Source of the DNA: Isohypsibius dastychi
Taxonomy: Eukaryota; Tardigrada; Eutardigrada; Parachela; Isohypsibiidae
Length of the DNA stretch: 19,126 nt
NCBI GenBank assembly: GCA_034696485.1
Contig: JAQIWT010000496.1
Span: forward strand, 1-19,126
Direction: 5' to 3'
Below, piece after piece: positions 10,606-18,568 of the stretch. Under the pieces are notes generated by a model. That model searched no databases. It was given only the letters and a program-made list of their open reading frames with translations, and had not been told where the DNA came from. The position numbers were made by a program, and so were the translations under genes. The number at the start of each line of letters is the position of its first letter. The first letter of the stretch is position 1.

Positions 10606-10731
10606 TCGTAGGTCATCTTTCGTTGTCACAATTTTCGTAGTAGAACTTCCGTTGCCACACTTATCGTAGTCAAAAAATCTCGTTATCTGCTGACCTCGTA
10701 GGCAAGAGGTTCGTAGTTTGAGGTTTCGTGG
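10606..10731. repeat. Left array of a degenerate ~15-bp tandem repeat
   Basis: The core TCGTAG/TCGTTG/TCGTGG occurs nine times, with starts at about 10606, 10620, 10635, 10649, 10664, 10680, 10696, 10711 and 10726, spaced 14-16 bp. The bases between cores vary. The array lies 165 nt beyond the SNARE stop codon, possibly in its 3' untranslated region. It is the left arm of an inverted pair. Confidence 0.75.
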
Positions 10732-10778
10732 TTATGGTGTTTTGGGGTCCTACGGTCTTCTGCAGTCTCTCGCTTATT

Positions 10779-10869
10779 CATGAATTGTCTACAGTGCTTC
10801 GAGATATAATTACGAGGTGTTTCAGAAGCAAAACTTCTTAGCGGGAACTCTTGGTACCATGAATTGTCT
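10779..10869. repeat. 12-bp direct repeat in the centre of the inverted array
   Basis: CATGAATTGTCT occurs at 10779-10790 and again at 10858-10869, 79 bp apart, in the spacer between the two oppositely oriented arrays. Confidence 0.7.
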
Positions 10870-10870
10870 T

Positions 10871-11000
10871 CTACGAAACTGCTGGCTACAAATGACTGCG
10901 AGTACGGAAGGTTTTTACAACGAGAGCTCCTGGCTACGAAAAGGCGAGAACACGAAAGGGTAGCAACGAAAGCTCAAGACTACGAGAAGTTTGCCTACGA
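10871..11000. repeat. Right array of the same ~15-bp repeat, opposite orientation
   Basis: The reverse-complement core (CTACGA, CAACGA, CTACAA and similar) occurs nine times, starting at about 10871, 10886, 10902, 10918, 10934, 10950, 10964, 10980 and 10995, spaced 14-16 bp. Segment 10961-11000 aligns as a reverse complement with 10696-10734 over about 40 bp with few mismatches, including a full match of TCGTAGGCAA. Confidence 0.75.
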
Positions 11001-11587
11001 ATGTTCATGGCGCCGCCAGACTGATACTATATAATTGGCTAGAGAAATTGAGAAGCGCAACAACTGATCGATTCTGCACAAATTTAGATCACACAAACTC
11101 GGTATCACACAGACTCTCAGTAACGGTTACACCTTGACTGCCAAACCAAAGAATCAGACGAGGCCAGACGTGGGATTCGCAAGCAAACCCAGTAGCGATG
11201 TTTGGTACCTGTACAGTTCCCGTTCCAAACAGCGCGAGCTTTCCCCGTTGTGCCATGTACACTCCCCATTTCAGTGGCAAAGCGTTGGGGTGCGATCTTA
11301 TAAACTCTTGGCCTGTAATAAATGAATCAAGATGGAGATGTGGACGCCTATTGGCTGATTGACGGGGAATACTAACGAAAGTTAACAGTTCCCTCTTTTC
11401 TGCTTGTTTAAAAATATCTGACAGTAACTAAACAGCGGATGTGGTAACACTTGGGTGTTGAATTGTTCTCTAGCATCGGCTTGTCGATGCATTTTGTGTG
11501 CTAGCTTGCACGATACTCTAAAATCCTGAACAAGCATCCGCGGTTTTTCACCCGGTTTCCGACTTTAGTTATTTCATTATTTCCCGA
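11001..11587. other. Upstream region of the chemoreceptor gene
   Basis: No gene is seen. A TATAAA at 11299-11304 lies 284 nt upstream of the chemoreceptor ATG; it is a weak promoter candidate. Confidence 0.35.
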
Positions 11588-13023
11588 ATGAAGCTGTCAC
11601 GGAAGAACTTGACTCAAGAGGTCGCTACTCGCAACTGCATACTCCCTGTGAGCCTGGTTCGCTTCTTGAAAGTAGGTGGCTTGTTTCCTATTCCAACCGC
11701 GTCAGTTAGCTCGCCATGCAGCCGGAATACTATGTGGAGTGTGATTCTGATGATCATTGGAAGTTTTTTGGCACTTGGACTGATAATTGAGTATTTCTGG
11801 CAAAACAACAGGGAAATTGTCACTCTCGAGTTTTTCACTTTGATCATGTACCTCTACCGAGCTTGTCTGTTGGTTGAAGTTCCTCTAACTCTCTCGATTA
11901 TATTATTCAAGCGAAATGTGCTGTGGTCAACACTTCAGTTTTTAGCTAATGTGTTTCATACTGGAACGTTTGAGTCCGCAGCAAAGCTTGGAGTAATTTG
12001 GACATGCATTGCAATTATGTTCATCGGTATAATTTCTGTCATGCAGTCAGCCGTAAGTGTTGAATTCGAAGGTCGAGACTTTCTGATAGACCAGAGACCG
12101 AAATTATTCATAAAAATGCCGATTTACCTGGGTGCTATCATTGACGCAATCGCTCAGATGTGGTCTGCTTATTCAAACACCATTCCGCAAGTTTTATGTG
12201 TGCTGCCGTTGTTGAACATTGGGAGGAAATTTAGACTCATGCGAAAGACCCTGGGACCATGCAAACTGGATACTCAGCAGATCAACAATGCGATTCTGCA
12301 ATATCGCACTTTGAGTGACGCTGTCAGTAAATGGAACCGCGTGGTTGCACCATTAGTACTTCTTCAGTGTTTCGTCGACGCGGTGACCTTTGTGGGATTT
12401 TTGGGTTGTATGTTAGAGCAATTTGAAAGAAACGAAGGCACGCCAGATTTTGTCTACAGAACCCAGTTAAGCGAGCATCGGACGTTCAAGTTCATGGTTG
12501 GTGCGTCCACGGTGGTTGTCCTGGTCAATGCGACAGTTCGAATTGGTTGTAGCATTTATTGTAACGAACAGGTACGGTAACTCATGATGTAAACTACGGA
12601 CAGGAGTTTTCAGGAGTTATGTGATTTATAGGCGAACGCCCTTGCTGGATGTTTCAAAGAAGTTATGATTTTCAACGAGGATGAAGAAGAACAAGACTTA
12701 TGCCGCGAATTAATCAGAGAGATTCAAGCAAATAACGATGCTCTATCGGTTGGTGGGCTCTTCTATCTCACAAAAGACTACCTTTTGACGGTGAGTAAAT
12801 TCTAACGTTCAGCGGGATATGACTGGTGAAGAACACTTTGATGTTCCCGTAGATTTCGGGAGTGATATTCACGTACCTGTTTCTGATCTATCAGACGCGT
12901 GATTCAAAGAAAGACACAACGATGATTCTCACGAAAACCGATCTGTTAAATCAACTAGCATCGATCTGCAAAACGAACTATACCCAGGAAATTAATGGGA
13001 CCGAATTCTCGGAGGAACTTTGA
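11588..13023 (+). CDS. Gustatory-receptor-family seven-transmembrane chemoreceptor (3 exons, 437 aa)
   Basis: Exons are 11588-12571, 12632-12790 and 12853-13023. The two introns (60 and 62 nt) are both phase 0. The protein has hydrophobic segments near residues 49-68, 79-106, 136-154, 177-210, 252-275, 302-323 and 370-395. The N-terminus holds FLKVGGLFPIP, which resembles the first conserved segment of insect gustatory receptors. The last segment reads GGLFYLTKDYLLT then GVIFTYLFLIYQT; this matches the family's TM7 signature TYxxxxxQF (Thr388, Tyr389, Gln395) except that the last Phe is Thr. Phase-0 introns just before TM7 are also characteristic of the family. Members are ligand-gated or light-sensing membrane proteins with inverted topology; nematode relatives are LITE-1 and GUR-3. 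The ligand here cannot be inferred. ATG 11588 is preferred over ATG 11729 because it keeps the conserved GLFP segment. A class A GPCR is unlikely: I see no DRY or NPxxY motif. Confidence 0.8.
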
Positions 13024-13716
13024 ATTCAGCAACGCACGCTCAATGCAATGTATTCAGTCTAGTTTTTGCTTATGACAAGGAGCTGCACACACGTTTTCTG
13101 GGATCCCCCCTCGTTGTTGACAGCATAACTCTGCCAGGTCCCCGAATGAATACGAATCTACAGTTCTCACAGCCTGAGAAGCAGTGGCTTCCTTTTGTTA
13201 CACAGCTCGCATCAGTCGATAAACACTTACATTGCACCCGATCTCCAGCGTCATAACACTGATTCAGTTACAACTCTTGAGCACGAGGAAAGAACGCGTA
13301 GCAAGCAGCAACAGGAATGTCGAAAGAAACGAACAAAAAGTACTACTTTCACTTCGGCTCTTCGTCTTCGGCTTTGCCTCCAGGCATTTTCACGGTTATC
13401 GAACGATTTTGTTCGTTCAACTCGATATTAATAAACGAACAATGGCACGAATACTGTGATGTTATCACTGACTAGATGTTAAAAGTACGGGTGATACAAA
13501 CGAGACAGAACATGATGTTTTATAATCACTGTCTATTAGATTGAGAAAAAATCACTGTGATTCATTAGAATCGACAATTAACATGAAAACATTGAATAAT
13601 TTTATGAGAACACTGCTGTAATCTTTGCAGTCCTTTGGTTTGTCAGTTTCATTAGATCATCCAGGCAATTGGTTTCGTAATTAAAAACATAACGAAAACC
13701 TGGTGGAACCATGCGG
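13024..13716. other. Intergenic stretch between chemoreceptor and first Gly-rich gene
   Basis: No gene is seen. The first part is probably the chemoreceptor 3' untranslated region. Three copies of ATCACTG (13464, 13525, 13551) and a small palindrome AATCACTGTGATT (13550-13562) lie 160-255 bp upstream of the TATA box at 13717. Confidence 0.45.
13430..13435 (+). terminator. Candidate polyadenylation signal for the chemoreceptor gene
   Basis: AATAAA lies about 407 nt after the stop codon at 13021-13023. A short inverted repeat (GAACGA with TCGTTC, 13401-13418) lies just upstream. Confidence 0.4.
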
Positions 13717-13724
13717 TATAAAAA
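13717..13724 (+). promoter_or_regulatory. TATA box of the first Gly-rich gene
   Basis: TATAAAAA (context GCGGTATAAAAAGCG) lies 67 nt upstream of the ATG at 13784, which places transcription start near 13750 with a leader of about 35 nt. This is a textbook spacing for a strongly expressed small gene. Confidence 0.7.
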
Positions 13725-13783
13725 GCGTGTTCAGCGAACAAGAAAATCATCTCGAAGAATTTTCTTGCTTCAACAATCTAACC

Positions 13784-14192
13784 ATGAAAGGCATCTTCGT
13801 TGCGTTTTCCCTGTCCATTCTTTTCGGTAAGTATTTTCTCATGACATTCTTCCAGGGGTTGGATTCATTGGTGTTTTTGTTTCTCAGCATTCGCCAGCTG
13901 TGGCGGTGGATGGGGTGGTGGTGGATACGGTGATGGGTTCTACGGAGGTGGACTCGGTATTGGTGGACTTGGTTTTGGTGGACTTGGCTTTGGACTTGGT
14001 TTTCCGCTGATTGACCCGTTCTTCGGAATTGGCGGTATTGGACTCGGATATCCACTGGGACTCGGGTTCGGAGGTCTCGGGGTCGGTGGATTTGGATTGG
14101 GATTCGGTGGACTGGGATTTGGTCTTGGGGGGTTTGGCGGTGGATTCTATGGTGGAGGAGGCGGTGGCTGGGGAGGATACAAGAAGAAATAA
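13784..14192 (+). CDS. Small secreted Gly-rich protein, copy 1 (2 exons, 115 aa)
   Basis: Exons are 13784-13826 and 13888-14192, joined in phase 1 across a 61-nt intron. Exon 1 plus the first codons of exon 2 encode a signal peptide (MKGIFVAFSLSILFGAFA), with cleavage likely before SCGGGWGG. The mature chain is built of GLGFGG- and GGFGGG-type repeats rich in Gly, Leu and Phe. A non-repetitive island LIDPFFG sits in the middle, GLGYPLGLG follows, and the end is WGGYKKK. One Cys remains in the mature part. Such proteins occur in cuticle, adhesive or silk-like secretions, and some nematode Gly/Tyr-rich peptides are antimicrobial. The sequence does not decide between these roles. A close paralog lies downstream. 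Confidence 0.85.
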
Positions 14193-15449
14193 GTCGACTT
14201 CTTGTGCATGATGCGCACTCGCTTTCGAAGTTCTGACTCTTTTTCCAAATGGTTCAAGCGTATTTTGTACATTTTCTGCTGACTTGACGGACCCGTGTGA
14301 AATAAAAACATCAGTTGTTGCGGAGTATTGCTGACAAAGAACAGTTGGTTTTAAATCCATATGCCCTACACAGCTCAACCCACACTAATTGACCACTTAA
14401 GAAAATATGCTCTTACGTTATGCACTAGAAGAAAATTTTCGTAACTCAACACACACTTATTGACCGAAAACAGAAACGCGACGACCTTTCGTTAAATGGA
14501 GTTATGGCGAAATCATGAAGGTTCTTCATGCTGTGTGGTCACTCACTTGACAATCGCGCTGCGTGAACGCACATCACAGCCAACGTGGAGCATCCTTGTC
14601 TGCGAATGCAGAGTTTAGCCAGTGGTATCGCTCTTCTAGTTTTCGGAAAATTGTTTTACTGATTGGAAGACCTGTCTCCAAAAGAAACAGCACTTGTCGT
14701 GAGGGGCGAAGTCTTCATTTTGGAGACTGCTGCGAATGAAAAAGTGATGTCGGCGTCAAGACTCGAACTATATCAGCTCGTACGGCGACGCCCGCTGTCG
14801 TAACATCACGTACGTCACATATGGAGTTAGGGATGATCACGTGTCTTGCTATTCGTTATGTGAATTCTCACATGGAACGACCGAGTAGCATTTATAGCAC
14901 ATGCAGCACACAACTTTTTCATTGCCAAAGTACTGACTACTGACCACAAGTGCCATACCATCTGGAAGTAGTCACAAATCTTCCGCTCTATCACTCGGAC
15001 TGCTGGGCATTTGAAATTTTCTCCACTAAAAAACAGAGATCATACTCAACTATAAGGTCACACATATGTCATGGTTTTTTTTCTTTGGCTCAAAATTTTG
15101 TCCTCCAAACTGTCTTTTCTGAAACATCGGTCCTTTCGGAAATATCTGTCAATGCCGTAACTTGTCTTCGATATCTCTGTATCTTTTGAGTAAGAACATA
15201 CCGTCAACTGGTTGACAGCCCAAATATAACAAATTGCGATTTCATAAGCCGACGAAGTTAGTGCTGACGTAAGTTTATGATTCTAATAACCAACTTCTTC
15301 GCATTAGAATAACATCCTCTTGGATCACCTAATTTATCACGGTGCAATCTTACAGCATCATTCATGACCCTAGGCGATTTCTAGCACTACAAAAGTAGCA
15401 CTTGTTTTAGCGAATAATCATTCACTTTTGCTTTCCCACTTCCATAACG
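14193..15449. other. Intergenic region between the two Gly-rich paralogs
   Basis: Beyond the poly(A) signal at 14301 I see no gene. Small features are a 7-bp palindrome with a 3-nt loop, CATGAAG-GTT-CTTCATG, at about 14514-14530, and a self-complementary ACGTACGT-type site near 14808. A TATA-like TACAAAAG lies about 60 nt upstream of the second paralog's ATG, at a spacing similar to the TATA box of the first paralog but of weaker sequence. Confidence 0.45.
14301..14306 (+). terminator. Polyadenylation signal of Gly-rich gene 1
   Basis: AATAAA lies 109 nt after the stop codon at 14190-14192. Confidence 0.7.
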
Positions 15450-15867
15450 ATGCATTCACTCCTCTTCATCTCAACGTTCTGCGTCCTTTTCGGTAAGTTC
15501 ACTCACTCTTGTTTAAACATGGCAAATTTAAGCTAGAGGTGCTCAAAACTGGCGTTTACCCCTGTACATTTCTTCAGCGCTGACTAGCTGCGGCGGAGGA
15601 TGGGGCGGTGGAGGAGGATATGGTGACTTCTACGGTGGGGGCTTCGGCGGTGGCTTCGGAGGTGGCTTGGGAGGTTTAGGGTTCATTGACCCATTCCTTG
15701 GTGGATTCGGTGGATTTGGCGGGATCGGCCTTGGTTACCCACTAGGATTTGGCGGACTGGGGTTCGGCGGTCTCGGGCTCGGAGGCTTCGGTGGATTCGG
15801 AGGAGGATTTGGGGGTGGATTTGGAGGTGGATACGGAGGTGGATGGGGCGGATACAAAAAGAAGTAG
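15450..15867 (+). CDS. Small secreted Gly-rich protein, copy 2 (2 exons, 110 aa)
   Basis: Exons are 15450-15492 and 15578-15867, with an 85-nt intron in phase 1. The first exon is 43 nt in both paralogs and is cut at the same codon (LFG). The signal peptide is MHSLLFISTFCVLFG plus ALTS; the mature chain starts near CGGGWGG. It shares with copy 1 the order CGGGWGGGG, YGD, FYGGG, a central IDPF island, GIGLGYPLG, GFGGLG repeats and a terminal WGGYKKK. It has more GGFGGG units and fewer GLG units than copy 1. The shared structure shows a tandem duplication. Role is unknown: cuticular, adhesive or antimicrobial are all possible. Confidence 0.85.
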
Positions 15868-15954
15868 TCCATCATCAATTCAGAATTCGAACACCTTTTT
15901 CTACCGATGCTTGTAATTTTTCTGTCAATTTCTACATTTGAGTTCAGCTGAGTC

Positions 15955-15960
15955 AATAAA
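15955..15960 (+). terminator. Polyadenylation signal of Gly-rich gene 2
   Basis: AATAAA lies 88 nt after the stop codon at 15865-15867, a spacing close to that in copy 1. Confidence 0.7.
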
Positions 15961-16120
15961 ACCAGAACCAAAGCACAGGGTGCTACGAAGTCAAGGAATA
16001 TCCGAAAAAACCAGAGAATAGATGCATGAATGCAGATCAGTAAGGCAAGGAAAGAGAACTCACTTCATCAAAAAAAATAACACTGGCGTCCGAAAAACAA
16101 TAGATTCACGACAGCGGACA

Positions 16121-16126
16121 TTTAAT
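16121..16126 (-). terminator. Candidate variant polyadenylation signal of the RNase H-like gene
   Basis: TTTAAT on the plus strand reads ATTAAA on the minus strand, 42 nt downstream of the stop codon at 16168-16170. ATTAAA is the commonest variant of the hexamer. This gene converges on the second Gly-rich gene with about 300 bp between stop codons. Confidence 0.4.
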
Positions 16127-16167
16127 AACGGAGAAGGAAGCTGACCTGCGTGGAGAACTTTGATCCG

Positions 16168-18568
16168 TCAGACAACCTTGGAAGGTTGCCGAATTTGTTT
16201 CTCTGCTTGTTCCACATCGGATTCATCCAGTTGGAACTGCAAAACACATTCGTCAGTTCAAAACCATAAAAATTATCTGAGCGCCAAGCTGCAATGACCG
16301 AAGTTGACTTACAAAATCGACGTCCAAATTTCCAACGGCGTCAAGGATATCCTGGCAATTCCTGCGGTATTTCACTGGGTTCCCCCCAACAGTGAGCCAA
16401 CCATTTTTCAGCCAGTTTCGCACCCAGCCGTCCTTCGACATATCTATATGGAAAATCAGAAGAACCGGTGTAATAACAAATATTAAAGGAACTAAGAAGA
16501 ATCAGGTCAACGAGGGGCAACGAAGCTTACAATTTGGTAAGCACCAAGTCTCCGTGACAATAGCCAGCCGCCACGAAGCATTTGGATCAGACTGAATTTT
16601 TGTCTTAAACCAGCTGACCGCCTCCACAGCTGCACGAAAAAGAGCTTGAACTTGCTGAGGAAAAGCGCTGTTTTTGTTTCCGTTAGAAGTTTCGAAAATG
16701 CCAATGATAATATCATTTGGCGACGAATATTTCCCATCCAATAACGCTGCTTTGTTCTGCACAATTCGACGGGGCTTCATCAATGGCTGACTATGCGTTG
16801 CAGCATATCCATATCCGAATAAACCTCCGAAAATGTCACCATAACCATAATCGCCGTAGTCCATTCCATCATCATAATCATCCTCGTCATACTCGCCTTC
16901 CATTAATTCCTCTTCGTCAGTGACGTCCGATTTCTCATCACCCGAATTTCCAACTTCATCTGACATTTCATCTTCGTCCAAGCTGTCATCCTCTTCCTCA
17001 TCCACCGACGCTTCAACCGGGTTGACGGAATTTGGATTTGCTTCCGAAACATCCCCGCTTTCCTGTTTTACAGCAACGCCCGCCTTGAAGTCCATATCTT
17101 CCTCTTTTTTAATCACCATATCTCCTGACATATCCTCTTGCTTAAGAACAATTCGGCTGCCGCTCGCTCCATCCCAAGTGTCCTCTTCCTTTTTGATAAC
17201 CATAACGGCGGACTCTGTAACAACGAAGTTGAACAACAAGCGAGATCACCTAAAAAATCGAAAATCTGCGCCTACCAATGGAACTCTGCTGCGACGAGGG
17301 AAGTACATTCTCTGCAGCTGCTGTACTGCCATTTTTGATTCCAGATGCATTTACATCAAGCAAAATAGTTTCGGGATTAGCCGGATCTGATTTTCGTTTC
17401 TTCAAAAATTCCGAAGGCTGCTGGTCGAAGGGTTCCTATCGAGTACAAAATTAGAACCGGATGAAGAAACCGTTCGAACGAAACTTACGTCACAAGTTTT
17501 TCTAGTCTCCCCGATAAGTGGAGCGCCTTGAGCAAGGAACTCTGATGAATGAGACGAGACGGACACTAAAAAAACGAAAAAACGATCAACAAGAAGTCTG
17601 ATTAACCCTATTTAATAAATGCAAGATTTCAAAACAGCTAGGTAGTTTTCAATACTTGTATAAGATAGTATAATAATATAGTATAAGACCACCAAAGCAA
17701 GAAAACATTCCTTGCTCTTCATGAATATTCAATGTTGCTGGCTCGACGACCTCCTCCTTCATGTTTTAGGTAGCCTCAAAAACAGCTGAGAAACCATTTA
17801 CAAACCATATTTGGCCACATTGTATAAAACTGGTGGAGATTAACGTACTTGCGTTTGTTGGTTACACAAACAAGGCACAAAAAAGAGTTTCTCAAATCAT
17901 CGTCAAAGGAACTTTAACTCTTACCCTGGCTTGCCTTCATTCGAGTAATGTCGACTTTGGCAGGAGGAGTTGCAGAGCCATGGAAACAAGATCCCAAGTT
18001 AGACCGCTCCCCACCGGAAGTCGATGGATCAGATGTTTTCATTCCACCAAGTTGTCCTTCAGCACGAACAGGCACAAGTTCCAATGTATTAATAGAGTCA
18101 GATCCCACCTGCGACAAAAAAATCGGTCCTAGTCTAACTTTGAAGATGATATGAGAAAAAAAACTAAATTTCGTGAACCAATTTTGGAATCTGACTTTTC
18201 TCAGAACTACACAGTTGTTAAGAAAATGTCCTCAGCCTTACCATTTCCAGCAAAAGCGTCAAGTCAAGTATTTCTGAAATGTTTGGTTTTCCAAACAACT
18301 TCTCGATATTGATCGGTCCAAGATCCCCAACAAAAAGTGAAGGAACAAGAATGATTCCACTTCCACACGGATTTTTGGCGCAGCTAATACGGACGGATCT
18401 GCGAATTTTTGGAACAGGATGCTGATCCATCTGGAATAGCACGACAGTCCCGGCTGTTCTGTTGATGACTTTTATCCAGCCATTTGGAATGGTTTCTGGA
18501 TGTTGGTCCAGATGGTCGACCAGTCTCTCGAAATCCAGACCTGGTAAGTCGCAGATCCCTTCGTCCAT
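16168..18568 (-). CDS. Nuclear-type protein with SUMO-acceptor motifs, acidic tract and degenerate RNase H1-like domain (7 exons, 543 aa)
   Basis: Exons on the minus strand are 18568-18242, 18108-17925, 17565-17489, 17435-17276, 17214-16531, 16443-16313 and 16236-16168. Introns are 133, 359, 53, 61, 87 and 76 nt; every phase joins. ATG 18568 has an ideal context (GCCATGG). Residues 1-109 form a compact-looking segment with IPNGWIKV. An NLS-like KKRK is at 208-211. Four PsiKxE SUMO-acceptor motifs follow: IKKE 256-259, LKQE 273-276, IKKE 284-287 and VKQE 298-301. Residues 317-372 are almost all D, E and S, then a G/Y stretch. Residues 400-543 resemble RNase H1: LLDG (409-410), RAAVEAV (443-449), IVTET (468-472) and WVRNWLKNGW (484-493) then TVGGNPV; human RNase H1 has WVQGWKKNGW. 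The first catalytic Asp is kept, but the Glu aligns with Leu441 and the second Asp with Glu471, so nuclease activity is doubtful. A nuclear RNA:DNA-hybrid or nucleic-acid binding role is inference. Confidence 0.75.

Noticed and set aside
13747-14378. Minus-strand frames opposite Gly-rich gene 1 (His/Gln-rich and Ser/Thr-rich)
   Set aside because: They are complements of the Gly codon repeats. The plus strand has the signal peptide, intron, TATA box, poly(A) signal and a matching paralog.
15735-15971. Minus-strand Pro-rich frame (PPNPPPNPP) opposite Gly-rich gene 2
   Set aside because: GGN codons read in reverse give Pro codons; there is no start, splice or homology support.
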